Source: Oidiodendron maius Zn (lineage: Eukaryota > Ascomycota > Leotiomycetes > Myxotrichaceae). From it: DNA of 64,000 nucleotides. The DNA lies in NCBI GenBank assembly GCA_000827325.1, contig KN832894.1:310001-374000 (forward strand). The letters run 5' to 3'. The translations under genes were made by a program, and so were the position numbers. Shown one piece after another: positions 25,601 through 40,600 of this stretch; the first letter of the stretch is position 1; every line of letters starts with the position of its first letter. The notes below the pieces were generated by a model. It ran no database searches. It had not been told where the DNA came from and was given only the letters and a program-made list of their open reading frames with translations.

Positions 25601-28600
25601 CAGGGTTAATTGCCACTAGAGCCATCTCCTTTAGACGAGGCATTTTAGCTGCCGCATGTCCGGCTGCAAGATAGAAGTCGTTCATTAATCGAGCATTGGG
25701 AATTACGCGGAAGTGATCTGTCGCCCAATCTTCGCGTGCACGGAGCTGGGGTTCTGACATGAATTCGGATACGTCCCAGCTTCGATCGCTATCGCTTTCA
25801 ATCTCATCGTCTGGGTCGCGCTCGAAAAGCCATTCCCCATATGGCGTGACGGCACAGTATTCGATGCGAAGAGAAGTGAGATTGGGCCAGTGGGGAGCGT
25901 TGCCAGGGGTAAGATCTGAGTCAAGTGGCCAGAAGAACTCGGACGCAACAACGAGGGAAGAAAGATAGAGACTGGTGAGCTGTTGTGAGAATATCCTAAG
26001 CGATGTGCTTAAGGCGTCATCTTCTCCTGCCGGTATGATATTTGGCGGGGAGTATGTCTCCAGACTTGGTGGCGAATAACCATAACTAAGAGTAAATTGC
26101 CGAGCTGAAGGTGGCAAAGAGGGGATGCCCTTTATGAATCCTGGGTGCGTTAACTTATTAGCCTTGATCTGTAGACTTAAGAGGCCAATACGCCTATTAT
26201 GAGAGAGAGATTGAAATATTGTCCTTACCACTACGAGCTCTTAACCGTAAGGGGAGATCTTTCTTTTCAGAATCCCAAAGGCAAAAGTCTATGCTAACTA
26301 AACGGGGAAGCTTCGACGCAATTAGACAGGCTGTAGCAGGCCAAAAATGGCGAGTATTTTGCAGCTCTAGCTTCGTAACAATAGAGAGCTCTGGGAGTAG
26401 CTCTTGTTGGCTGCTTGCGTTCTCATTCGCAGCCACGAGTCGAAGGTAGGACTTCTCGAACTTCAAATCCTGGAGATCATGAGACCCTTCATTGCAAAGT
26501 CTTTTCCATCGTGCGTTGTGATCCATTCCAGCGAGATCACTAGGCGAATAGGCCCTTAGCGACAATTCTATCCCACTTTCTCTGACGTCCTGGGTGCGCC
26601 AGGTACTTAAGTGGTTGAAGAGAGTCTCTATGGCTCTGGTAAATGTCATGTTATTCCTCCCCTGCTCTTCCGCTGTCTCGAGACTCCCCCACAGTTCCGT
26701 ACCATAAGCGTTGAGCGTAATATCGAAACGGAGGCAGCGAACGAGACTTCGACGGCGGGCCGTCACCATACGTGCAAAGTCGGCGAGGCGGGACTGATCC
26801 AGGCGCAAGATGGAGAAAGTGTGACGCTCAATGGCCGTACGCCATTCCCGCGACACCGGGCCATAGGCGGCAACCGACGAGCTTGATGTGACAAGAAGGG
26901 ACAATGGGCCATGAGCGGCAACCGACGACTCTGATGTGATGAGATGAGAGATAATGAGCGAGCAGAGCTCGGGATTGCGCGCACAGATTGCAGACGCCAT
27001 AGATGGGGACGGATTTGTGCGCAGCTGTGATTGTGGGCTGTAGGAGTGAAAAAGGGGCTCGGGTTGATGAATCCCCAAGAGATACAGGTATAAAGGGTGG
27101 TTTGATATTTGATAACAGGTGTATCTAGGTTACCGTACGAGATGACTTGGAATTACTTGTCTGTTCGGCCAACTGATTTATCAAGTATACTCAGGCTACC
27201 TAGTAGGTGAAGATTGGATGCGTAAAGGCATCGACCAGAGTAGAGTGTATAAGTTAGGAGCATATGATAACTAACCGCTTTCCTAATCAGGATAGGAGTT
27301 GGCAGAACGGTTCCCGTTATTCCGGCACTAGGTGTTGTAATATATATGTATTGAGTGATTGGGGTTCAAGTATCAATTGAGTGAAAACTGTACTCCACTA
27401 ATTTCGGAGCACGTGCCGTGACCCGGAAACGCAAAATCCCTCAAAGAGCCATAGCAAAAAGTTATTAATGAGTCACTTGAGAAGCCCAAGGGATATCCAG
27501 TGTAGTAGCTAGCACATACTCCTGGCTATTACAGGCTAAAGCCACAAAACACCAAAGCTCTCTATCATGGATCATTTGTATTTCCATTGCTCGGACGAGA
27601 TAACTCCATTTCATCCCATAATCTGCACAAATATTCATCGCACAGCCCCTCCCTCCAACAAATCCCGATTAGTCTGGCTTGCAATTCGGTTTTCTTTTGC
27701 ACACCCAACATACCACACAAGTCTATTACTAGACCAACGAAATAGTGGTGATCGTTGCTCTCGCTCTCTGTTGCTCCGCCCATAAACGCTATCCACGCTA
27801 GGAGCTCCAAGGATTTATTGCAGTTGCAGTAATCAATGATTGATGAAGTCGATGAAGATGAGGGTTCAAGGATGCAACGGATGCGGTGTACGAGGTGGGC
27901 ATGCATTCTTGCGGTTGAGGGAAGCTCGCGGATTGAGATACGGAAGTAAAGTAGGGCGGCAAGGCAAAAGGCTGCGGAGAGGTCTCTCGTAATAATTGAA
28001 ACATCCGATTTAGGCGAGCTCGAGTCGTCATCATGTAGAGAGAGGAGAGTGTGTTCCGTTAGATGGATCCGGTAGCTGATGGCAGCACGATCCTGCCGAC
28101 TGAGGTCTGGGGAACTGAGGGCGCGGGAGATACGTCGCATAGTTTCGATGGCCACGAGGAGGGTTTGGTTTGATGGAAACCACCTGGCGTTTAGGGTGGC
28201 GGAGTACCAATCGGGAGTGGAAGCGAAGCGGGAGAGCGTGCCGACAAAGTCATTGTTGTCTTCGACTTGTTGAAGGAGAGGGAATCGTGGCTTCAAGCCC
28301 CACGTTGAGGAATAGAGGATGTCCGACCTATAGATATTAGAAGTATATTCGCAGCTTAAATAAAACCCACAAACCATGTAAGTACCCTTTGTAGGACTGG
28401 GTTAAATAGAAAACTTGTAAGGCCACCTCGTAAAGTTACCATCTTCACTAGACCATCCATGTGCATCTGTGAACTGTTTCTTGTTCCATTCATGGTCTAC
28501 TGGCCAATTAGTGAATGCTTGTTAGGGCCGGAAGGGCACATCACCTCGAAAATTGCAAAAGAAGCCACTGCTCCGACAATGCCATCGCTCACTTGTTCAA

Positions 28601-31600
28601 GGTGGTCGAGGCTCCGTAGTCGTTTGTTCACTAACATTATCGCATCTCCCTTTTGCTGCAGAGTGTCTGATGAGTCTGTAATCCCACTCATCTGGTCGAA
28701 ATGCCATGCTACGATGGCCATTGTGGAGTGGAGTACTACCATATCTGTTATAGCAAATGATATCCATGTCCCATCCGGATTGAGGGCGGCCGAGTTCATC
28801 ATGAAAGATGTCATGTCTGAAAAGACGAATGAATGAGACAGAATTCATATTGCCACAGGATTTTGTATGAGCAATAACGGTGACGGATAATGAAGGTGAA
28901 AGATCGCAGCAGAAGAGGACTGAGAGAGGAACGGTAGGGACTCACAACGATGCAGAAACCTCTTTGTTGAAGGCCTCAGGGGCATTGAAAGTAGGGAATA
29001 AGGGTCAAGAGACTTCCGTACAGATTCTACGTGCTAGATATTTGTCAGCATCATGCAATGACTTTCGCAGGAGGCGGCATACAGTGCAACCTAGCGTCTC
29101 AGGATCCCATTCGCTGTTAGGTGGTGAGCAAACAGGTTCCTGAGATATATTCTTAGGTTGCATGATAATCATCCTCGGCTTCCTAGGGTTTCTCCTCGAC
29201 CATGTTGCAAGCCGGAATTTACCCTTCAGCTCGCCAATGTGTCTCTCGTCCATCTCGGCATCCAGTTCTGGCCCCGCTCGGCCTTCTCCCTTTTGCTCGA
29301 GCAAGAAGGAACGCCTAACATGAGATCGGACAATATCTCGCGACATCTGACTTCTTTCTGAAGGTGGCCCTGTTGTAGTGATAAATTCTAGTTCTTGTCC
29401 TGAAACATTGGGTGGGGAGCTGGCCATGTACTGCGCAGCTCCTGGGGCCAACGATGACTTTCCAGAGGCAGGGCATTCCTCTTGAAATGCTTGCGAGGGC
29501 ACATTATGTATGTTGAATTGCAGAGTCTGCATATCGGGCTTCTGTGGCATATTTGGCAGAGATATTGACGTCTAGCAATATCCAGTCCATTAGAAGAGAT
29601 TGCTCATTTGAAGGTAGACAAGATAGCCCAGTGCTAAATTAATATCACCACAACCATTAGGCCATGTCGCAGTTGCCTTGCATTATTGACAACTGCATCT
29701 AAATGTTTAACTCCAATACCAAGCATCTAAGGTTGTGAGCTTTGTTCCGATAAAATTCTTGCCCAACGGAACTTAAGCAATTGGTTATATAAGCGAAACA
29801 CGGGGCGCGCGCAAAACTCCGTATTTATAGAGACATTAGTAACAAGACCTACATTCTCAAACAAAGCGCACACCTCTCGCGGTTCCCACCTTTGTAACTT
29901 CCTTGTACTTGAGACATATTATGGCACATAAATATCTTGTTTTCTACCAAGATTATCGTACTATAGTAGAGTGCCAATTTAAAGTAGATGCTCTATGTTA
30001 TTCAGATCGGTTAACCAAAATAGATGACATTATCCTTGCACTTCGTTGATTTGTCAAGCATGGGAAATTGGCAAATACAACATCCTTGCTAGCCACTTCG
30101 GATTCCTGCTGCAGCGGGGTGGTATAATACTCTTGTTGTCCTCTGTGCGACCAAGTACGTAACCTATACAGCAGCGCAGACTCTTGTTTACACACCAGAT
30201 TTTATCATCAAAAGATCGAGAATTTGAATCCCAAGCATTATGTGTATTGGCGGTATGTTCCTACTCGCTCGCCTTGTGTCGCAAAGTCCCTTTCTACCAT
30301 GGACTTCTATCAACACTACCCAAGCTAAAAGAGTAAATGGCATCGCTGACTCCATTCTCACTTTAGCATCTTGGGGCTCAGGCATCCCAAAATTAAATCC
30401 TATCAATGCTTCATCCTGTAATTGGTGGTATTTTGATGTCGTTACTAAAGATAGGCAATCGAGCACAGTTATGATTCCCTACACAGTTGTAATTCCTTAC
30501 ACTGCGCCTGAGGCTGGTTTCTTTTTTACAAGAACCTCTACGCAATGTATTCTGGAAACTAGCTTTTCCCTGCGTCTTCCGGATACTCGAAATCTCACTC
30601 CCTAGCTGACTTTGCAGATAGAGTGACTGTTGATACTATCGAGAATGGCGATAGTTAGGTATGGACTGGTGCGGGATTTAGCTTTTAGGGCACTCTAGAC
30701 CTGGGAAAAGATAATGTCGCCATTGACAACGAGAATCTCGGTGTGAAAGGTAAAGTCATTTTTCAATTGGCATTTGCTCTCTTCTCTCATCTCTGCATCC
30801 CATACGCGCAAGTATTCTAAAACGGTTCTAGGTGGCCCCAGCACATTATCTAGTGGCTATGTCGATACTGAGCAGCAGATAGAGATCCTCCCAACAATCG
30901 GCTGAGCAAATGCAGTTCCAGATACCGTAAGTGATGTCAACCTTAGTATTAGATATGAGCCTCTCTGGTGATGGTTAGCATGACAGTAAGCCCCTATCAC
31001 CTATACAAATACCATGTTAATTCACTGAGCAGAGAACTGGGGCACCCAGTCATTTACCAGCCTGTCAAGCAGCTGTCACTGGGGACACGGGGTACCAGGC
31101 CCTTATTCAACTATCTGGTTTGATGCGCACTCGCATGCTGAGACAAATCTACTCAGCTCTTACTTCTTACTCAATTATCGAATAATTGTTTCCAGCTGCA
31201 CGGGTCTTAACATCCTGCCCTTAGGTAATACCACTTATCCTCCTCAGGCAAACGATGCGCCGCCAGCGGGATTTAACATTGGGATTGATCTTGGGCCGGG
31301 CCATGGAACCTTTCTGTTGGTAAATGTGACATATGAGGCTCTGTTGGTGAATAACTTTGAATACCGTCGCTGGTCTGGAAAGCAGAGTGATGGATTTTGT
31401 GGCCAGAAACAGCTGAGTGGCTACATTCTGTATGAAAAGTTCCAGATCTAGATACTACACCCGCTTCTAATAAATACTAGCATGTTAAGATAATCAGAAT
31501 AATGTACTTTTAGTCATATATACTTACAGAGGATGTATTAGATATAGCAAAGAGAATGATCAATTAAGAAGAGAGAAATAGATATCACGAGATACTTGGT

Positions 31601-34600
31601 AAGGTAGAAAAATTATGAGATTGCTATATATTCTTGATTTAATATATTCTACTAGTGGCGAAGAGCTCTGGACTCAGAATTTTGTTAATTAGGCCATTCG
31701 GCATCTTGCATAGCGTTATCTATTGACGGGAAATGCGATGTAGGTAGCATAGACCACCATTCTCTCTGGCACACTAGATAGGCCAATATATTCCACGCCA
31801 CTAGATCTCCCAAGACTGACTCTATCGACCACTAAATTATTATGTTCTAAGGCATATGCACTATTTCACATGGCTAAACATTTTGCGCCTGATTTATAAG
31901 CTTCATTATCCAAATTCGGAAATAAAAGCAGCTCGCAGCTTTGGTAATGCCAAATAGCACTTACTAGTAGTCTCCACGCTAAAGTACTCAGGTACTAGTC
32001 GGAACTCCAGAAAATCTTATTTCTTTATGCTTGAGCCGATTTACCCGGTCGCAAAGCTGGCAGAGCGGTCGGAAAGACTTCTACTTCTCAAGTGAATCTT
32101 CGGGGAGAAATGACACAAAGTGATTGGGTCGCTTAGCACTGCTAGCACATTTTGTGAAGCAAGGGGAACTGCCAAAAGGGGGTTTCCTTGGAGGTGTGGT
32201 TGGATCACCAAAACGCTCAATAAGAAGGGAGCTGCTACTTATAGACGCCTGTGATTATGCGTGCTAAATTCATATATAACGAGGAGTACAGGATGGCGAT
32301 CTACTACGAGTACGATGCGTCCCAGATCCCAGACATGGCCAGTTTCGAACGAAATTTCCGGGCGAAGCTGCATTGACTGTCTAGTGATGCCTTTCAACAC
32401 TGGGTAGTTCTAGTACATCTGCTCCTGACTAACTTATGTATATAGAGTTGGTAGGAATGATCATTACCTGCTACTAACTTTATCATGCGTGTCTTGTTAA
32501 TCGAATATTGATTTTGAGATAAGTACAATCTAGGCTTAAACCTTGTCTTCAACCGGTTCTGTAGTGACCCAGTCGGAAGTTCCTGACTTCGTTTGCTCAG
32601 ACCGCCGGAGACGGACTTTTTGATTTTTACCTATTATAACCATTCTCAAATCCCCGAGTGGTATAGTAAACGGGAAATCAACTGCTTCCATTACATGTGC
32701 CATAAACACAATTCCAATTGGTAGACACAGGAGCCAAGTTAATACTCCGGCTCCCTAATAAAATGTATCAGCGTTGCAGGCTTGTGTGCAATTCTGGGCC
32801 CTAAGCTACTCACCGTCTGGAGCCGTGCGGCGATATCCAAGTTGCCAAGCGCGACCTGGAAGTTGATGCCTGCAATCAGGCTAAAGTCAAGTATGAGAAC
32901 TATCAGTCCGATAACAAGAGTAATATTGGTGCGAAGTGCGCAGACCAGGTACACAGCCGAGAGAATAGTAATGAAGACATAAAAAAATCCTACAAGCTCA
33001 TTGTCAGCTGCGGCGGTCGGAGCTTTGTGGAAGGGGGTGCTCGCCAGTGGTAGCATAGAAGCTAGATGTTGCCTCGCCCTGCAGGTTGTCCCCTGTTGGC
33101 GAATAGTTTACACCAACGGCGAAGAAAGGCATAAGGGTTGTGCCTTCTACCACCCAGAACGCACCTGTGAAGCGAAGGGAAATTAGCCCACTTCGTACTT
33201 TCTCCGGTCTCTTCGACTTACCATACGTAAAAAAGGCGACACTGTAAAAGGTGTCCCCCAGGATCCACTCACCAACCCCTGCAAGAAGTAGCATCAGTCC
33301 ACCGAAGAAAATATACACCGGCCTTTGAGCATCCAATGTAAGTATCTGATCCTGACAATAGATTCTACTGCAGCTGAGCAGGAGTTCTTACAGGATTGCG
33401 CCGCCGTTGCCGCCAGCACCACGCAGGCCAAGTAGGCTACAAGCCCGAGGGGCTGCTGAGAGCAAGAATCCCATCAGGCCGACGGGGACAGGGTCACCAA
33501 ATTTCTTGCCCAGCTTCCCGGAATTTGGAAGTTTGAGACTCGAGTACAATTCCTGGAAGGTGTCCTGAGGAATAGGAATCAGGATCTTTTCGGCTATATT
33601 GACATTGCGAAGCACATCCGTAAGGATAGGTTCAGAATTCTTGCGGATATCAGATGTCATGATTGTTGGAAGAGTGATAGATTGGCCAAGTTTGATAATA
33701 TGATGTTCGTTCCTATATTCTCAGACAGAGACTAATAAATGACGCAGCTATCCAAGTATTTATACTTCTGGGTCCTATATGAACCTCGCCTATGCTCATG
33801 TGTTAGCTTGGGATAGATAGCTAGTTACTGTTAATCCAATTCTCGCCCATGCCGAGTATCCAAATTGCCGCTATGAACGACTGTTTCCTCCCTATCAATC
33901 TAAACATTCGAAAAACGCCCGCGGAGGTTTATCCTCTCTAGGCGGCGGCATATTCTTCCTCGGCTTTTCCTGCTACTTTACAGGCACACACGACGGGTAT
34001 CTCTTGCTATGGAGCTAGTGCTTTATTGTAACGTACTCTGTGTGCCTAGGACTATTGCCGCCCTCCCCTTTTTTTTAAAAAAAACAAAAAAAAAACATGG
34101 TTAGCAAGGATGTAGCTATCCCCCTGAATTTATAAATACTACCTGTTCACGAAATGGACCACTAACGCGGAATACGTTCTCTCCAGTACTATGCATTGGG
34201 TCTACCTTCAGAAAACCCGAAGTTGTTCCAAAATTTTGGAAGAAACTTGCGACTAGGGAGAAGGACGTATAGATATTAGGCTCATGCACACTACCCGTAA
34301 ATTGTTTCCGTACCTCTATGGCTTGTTGGGAATATTACTTCTCGGTGAATCCGTATTTGTGACCATCCCAACGGGAACTCGGAAAATTCCAACGAGCGGG
34401 AGCGAGATGTTATCGTCCATAATTGCGAGGAGGCTATAAAACGGGGCAACCGCAAAAGTGTTAGCGTTCCCCGCCTGGAATCTCGACACCTCACAAGCTA
34501 CGCTCTAGTCATTTCTCTAGGAAAGATTAGACGGATATGTGCTTTCAGTAGAGGCGACGCTGTCTTATTTGGGAACGCTCACTAACTTGAACTCGAACGG

Positions 34601-37600
34601 CTCGGGAAATTGCAGAGGTGCTCGGCATCGGCGTCGGTCTCGGTCTCGCGTCTTGGCAACACTATAAACCGTCAGCCATCATCAGTGTTTTATTCCTTTC
34701 ACCGACTTTTGAAATCCTACCTATCAACGGCAAGCTCAAGAAAGCCCACCACGAATTGATCACCCATTGGGTAAGGAAGCAAAGGAAGGTTTGAAGGGTC
34801 TTTTCGAGGTAGATTGATGTATTGTGCATACGACGAGAAAGAACCAGCTATAATACTTTCCATGCCATAAAGGAAAAGAAGCGTGATGAGGGCCATGGCC
34901 GAAACGTGGCAGCGGCAAAAACAGGAGCTTAGAAGCCCTTAGAATTTGGAGGAAAACATATTTCTAAGGCACTATTTGAAGAGACGTTCGCGGCCTCCGG
35001 CTTAGTAGGTGCGCTTTGTAGTCCACTGTGATCGACGTTTACACACCATCTGCTTTGCCCGTTTGGATTTACACATTGCTTAACGACCATGATATATTTC
35101 TTCATTTCAACATCTCGCTTGCAAGACCAGTGCTAAGTTGGTCCCAGGCCTATATGTGCGCAACAGCTATTCGATCATTGAGAATTGTCATGCTACTGTG
35201 TTAAGAAGCCAATGCTCGAGTTTGTTTTGTATGGATGGTGATACGACTGTTGTAGCCCTACATTATCTAACAAAAATAACCCCCCATTCACTCCCAGGAG
35301 GATCTCAAATATAGTATCTCATTGCGCTAGATTCATATGTAAGCTGTTAGCATCCAATGCCAGGAAAACTGGAAGGCTTTTTCGATTCAGACACGGACGC
35401 CCAACAGAGCCTCGCTACATAAATCTATCAGAGATGCTTCTTAAACCAATGAATCGCGGCCTGAGACGCTGTTTCAAAGGCCTCTTCGTAGGCCGCAAAA
35501 TGTCCCCCAGGAATGAATATGAGCGATTTCGGCTCAAGGGCGCGCTCATAGGCGGTAAGCACCAAATCAGTCGCTGCGACAGTGTCGTGGGTAGCAGCTA
35601 TAATCAGCAGCGGTGTCGGCGACACACGACTAATCCAGTTTCCAGGCTCATACATGCGTGCACGACGGCTAGATTGAACCGTTATTTCGTTGTGCCACAT
35701 CCCGCTAGGAACATCCTGAGAGAAGAACTTCACCAAATCCGGGGCATGAAACTGTGCCGGCACATTCGGATCCTGGTCAACCAGTTTCTGTGTTCGAGGC
35801 GGCTCGCCCCGCAGCTGGGTACGCTGATCGTCATTGAAGAATTCTTCCAGGGCCGCGATGGCTCCTGGATTGATACGGCGCAGGCCAGTTTCCCATCCGT
35901 TGATTGCGGGCACCTGGCTGACAATCGCACGCAGCCGCCGATCAGTGGCACCGAGAACAAGCGCATGGCCGCCAGAGTAACTTGTTCCCCAGAGGCCGAT
36001 GCGACAAATATCCACGTAGTCTAGAGTTTCCAGGTAGCTGATTGCTTGCCCCCAGTCTTCAATCTGGCGCCAGGGATCGATATCATGACGAGGGTGCCCA
36101 CCACTTCCACCAAAATTGCGATGATCATGCAGCAACACTACAAAGCCAGCCTCTGCAAACGCTTGTGCCAAAGGCTCTAGTCCATGAAATCTTGTCGCGC
36201 TGAAGCCATGAGCCATTGTCACGGCAGGAAAACACCTGTTTGTGCTAGTTGGGCGGAAGAGCCATGCCGCGAGAGTCGTGCCATCAGTCGCAGGAAACTC
36301 CACATCGATTCGCTCAACCATCGTTCACTGCTGCCTGTGGAAGGATCTTGGCCGGGATACCTAAACTTAGTAGAATGAGTGCTCTTCTAGACGACGCGCT
36401 CAGTGTTTTGATGAATTAAATCGAGCTGGGAGCTAAATTGGGTTCTAGTGGAGTGGCTCCACCACCAGGCCTTTTATATAGACAGGAGGGAATGGCAGCG
36501 GACGGTGACCACCTGTCACTGCAAGAAGCTAGAAGCAAATTACAAATTAAGAGGGCTTAACGGTTTTATATTCTCATACATTACTATAGCATCTCTATAT
36601 ATGGCGTCATAACGTTTTCCTGATTGGGACAAGACTCAAAATTAGCAAAAAATTCTTTTCGGCGAGCACAGTACACCAGAGATGTATGTTCCCGCTTTTT
36701 GCTGGCGGTTATTCACTTTGTTTACTACCCGAAGGTGTGACCAACCTGTGAGTTGTCTAAGTAACTTGATACTGGCAAATCAGATCTATTCCGTAACACT
36801 CATAAGAGGCCGCTTACTATATGTATATGAGGCTCTGCTGCCTCTTGCTCGCTAACATACGAGTTGAGCTGGCCTGACCAGGCCCGTGGTTAAATCAGGT
36901 GTGCCATATGAACCTTGATCTCTCCATCATTATGGGAGTCTTGCTAGGCGAAATAGAGGAATGGCCGCACTTGCCATAACGGGCGAGGATCCGGATTACC
37001 AGGATCCTATAAAGTTCTATGGGGGCGTAAATTTAAAGATAGTGATCAGTAATCATCTATTATATATTATCGTTTGGATATTTTGGCTATGCGTATCGTA
37101 CAATAGACATCGGACTAAGCCCTGGCCCCCGACAGCGTGCGTATAAGAGGATTCTAGCAAGACCTGTGACCATTTGATGGAACATTTGAACGTCGTTTTA
37201 GTTCCATGGGCGGCTTGTAGTGTGATTTCCGGGAGTCACCGTGTTCAAGAAAGTGAATTACAAACAATGCAAAAATTGATCCTTGACACGGGAATGGGGA
37301 TAAAAGTGGATTCATGATTCTGATATAGGAAAATGCCATGATGTCACTCAAAGAAGTTCTGGTTTCCTGATCCACGGCTCTCCATCTCTCCATCTCTCCA
37401 TCTCTCCATCTCTCCATCTCTCCATCTCTCCATCTCTCCATCTCTCCATCTCTCCATCTCTCCATCTCTCCATCTCTCCATCTCTCCATCTCTCCATCTC
37501 TCCATCTCTCCATCTCTCCATCTCTCCATCTCTCCACCTTTCCACCTCTCCACCTCTCCACCCGTCTATCTTTCTATCTCTCCATCTCTCCCTACAGACT

Positions 37601-40600
37601 TGTGCCACTTTTAGCCCTGACCATAGTTGATCAGTAATGGTGCGTCCCCGCTACATGTCGCTCCCTGCGGCCCATATATACCCTGTATGCTCCATTCTGC
37701 CCCCGGATCTTCAACTAGCCTATCGTGATCTCTTCCTATCACTCATGGTCGTAAGCTCTTTATTTCACCTTTTATGGTCGCACTTCTTTGGAGCATAGCA
37801 ACAAACTTTGGTGACTTAGAAAAGCGTAATCACATCTTCATCGGCCAAAGCTCACCACGGATGGGGCGAAGGTTACGGGCTTGTGCCTCATGCCACGAAC
37901 GCAAGGTACGATGCGATGCGGCCAAAATAGGAATTCCTTGTTCTCGGTGTACAAAGAGCACGCACACTGAGATGTGTATGCTATTGCCAGTAACGGCAAA
38001 GAATCCAAGGTACATCAAATTTTGATGAGACACTGTGACCTAGACTTTGATCAGGAACGGAACGCTAAATTGAATATTCATTTCGTTATTCATTTCATTT
38101 ATCTTGTTAGTTTCGAGCTAAATTATATGTAAGGAATTTGATACGCAAACGCGGCCATGAGCCAGACGACGGAGAGAGTTTCCAACCGCCTCAGCAAGAA
38201 AAACACCAGAAGTCTTCGGCTCCCTTGCATGCTCAAGAAGTAAATCGACAGATACAAACATTTCAATCGTCGATGTCAAATATGGGCCATTGCATTAACG
38301 AGCCTCTGAACGTTATTGAGAATGTAAGAGCCCCATTGACATTTGATATGCATGAAAGCACTGATGACAGGAAAAGGCTCCACGGACAACCACCTCAATC
38401 GCGCCAATGTACTTTGCTTCTAATATAGATACCTCCCCACGGTTGCAAGCGCATCGTGGATATCATATTGAAGATCAGTCTCCTCCTCAAGCGCCAGAAT
38501 ACGACGGCTCACCATCACACGAAGGTGAGAGGTTTCGACGTGAGTGGCAGGCGCAAAACTCACCAAAGGTTTCCCCGTTTGTGTATGAGCGATCTGCACT
38601 GATAGGGGATGAGTCTCCAAAAGAATGTGATAAGAAGATTGAGTACCATGACGGGGCCAACTCCATAACGATTTTAATTGACGCACTCGGCCGTGTTGCT
38701 CCCATCCGGTTGGTTCAAAGCGTCGTACGCAAATCAAATATATGGATGGAGCAGCAGCGTGAAATTGCAGCACTCGATGATGACGATGTTGCTTATTTGT
38801 ATCGCAAGGGCACATTTACGTTGCCTGGACGAGAAATATGGTGGGTAGATCATCAAATCCAGACATATCCCAATGCTGATGTCCGGGAAATGCTTTAAGT
38901 GATAAATTTATCGCCTTGTTTTTTAAATGTGTATATATCTGCGTGCCCGTGTTTGACCGGGTGAAATTTATGGAAGAGTATACCCAGCACAAGTCATCAA
39001 TGTTTCTGCTGCAAGCTGTCCTTGCAAGTGTGGTTCCATATGCGTCAATGGAGCTATTAAATGATGCTGGATTCCATGACCGTTCAAGCGCACAAGAGAC
39101 GTTCTACATCAGGGCAAAATTGCTGCACGATTTTGATGTCGAGAAGAGTCAGCTCCGGCTTTTGCAAGGAGCTCTTATCCTCAGCATTACCCATGTTTCC
39201 CACTACATGTCTAGGGACTATTGCTACTGGTTCTCCAATGCCGTGGGTGTAGCAAATAAAATGGGAATTTACACAAATATTCTTGATCAGCGACTTGATC
39301 AACCAACCAAAAAGATCCTTCGGCGTGTCTGGTGGGTCTTATACACCTGGGATGTACTCCTCACTTTGCACGGAATGGACACGATGCACAGATTCCACGA
39401 CAGAAATCCCGACACAGCCAGTCTCACAGAAGCTGACTGGGAAGAAGAGATCCCTCCTTTATTACAAGATTTTCTACACCCTATCAGCAAAGCGGAAAAA
39501 GTTTATTTGATTGAGAGTGCTAAGTATTCATGTCTGAGTACGTAAGATTAACAATATGCGCAATTCGCAGCCAGTTTGACCTAATTGCTGAGATAGTTCG
39601 ACGATTCTGGCAGACATTTGCCTATCACACTCCGGAAATTGCCTTCGATGAATTAGGAGCTGCAGTCCACGCATGGCGCCAAGCTCTCCTATCTGAAATG
39701 AGAGGCATGCCTAACGGGACCATGACGGATTCATGGTTCCTCACCCTTAATACCCGGAGTTATGTCTGCGAATGTGTCATGTACCGAGTGATCCTGCGTG
39801 CCTCGTCCACTAATGAAAACCTTAGCGGGCGAGCAAGTCGAAAGCTTCATGGCGCCATGTTTGAGCTCGATGCTACTATCGACAGAATAATAGCTCAAAA
39901 CAGTGGACAGTTCAATTCTTTTTTTCTGTCAGTTCTGCCAGATTCGATTTATATATCTTATAAGGACGCTAACTCTAGCTCTGCTATCCACAGTCATACA
40001 AGTATATCTACCGATATAGCATTACATGTGGAGAAGGCATTAAAGCACTCTACTAGCGCTCACGAAAGGACTATGACAACCTTGCGTATTCAAAGCAAGC
40101 TGGAATGGCTTCGAGAGATATCAAAGTCTTGGTCATATATCCGTGCGCTGGTAAAAATGTTTGAGGGAGTGATTCAGTTTGCCGAGCTTTCAATACCGAG
40201 GATGCCAAATTCTGACATTCAAACCGAATTTTATGACGCTCTACCTTCTACTAAGGGACAGAATATTCCGAATCCTCCCAGCGAATTTCAGTCTATAAAT
40301 AAATCGGCTGACGCAATGTCCAACTTTGACTTCTTTAATTTCGCTGACGAACAGACACAATATGAATTCCAAATGGGTCCCGTTGCTTCAAATTGTGTGC
40401 TGGATGAGATTTTCTCCCATAACTCAAAATATTGGAACCAGATATTGGTATCTTCACTTGAATTCTAATATTTTTTTGTCTCCCAATGTATCTACACGTC
40501 GTATGCTAGAGTTTGCGAAGGCAAAGTGTCACTATAGCTTCTACATGCACCGCCTAATAGCCAATATAAGAATAATACTCCTTGACCACCCATCCCTCGA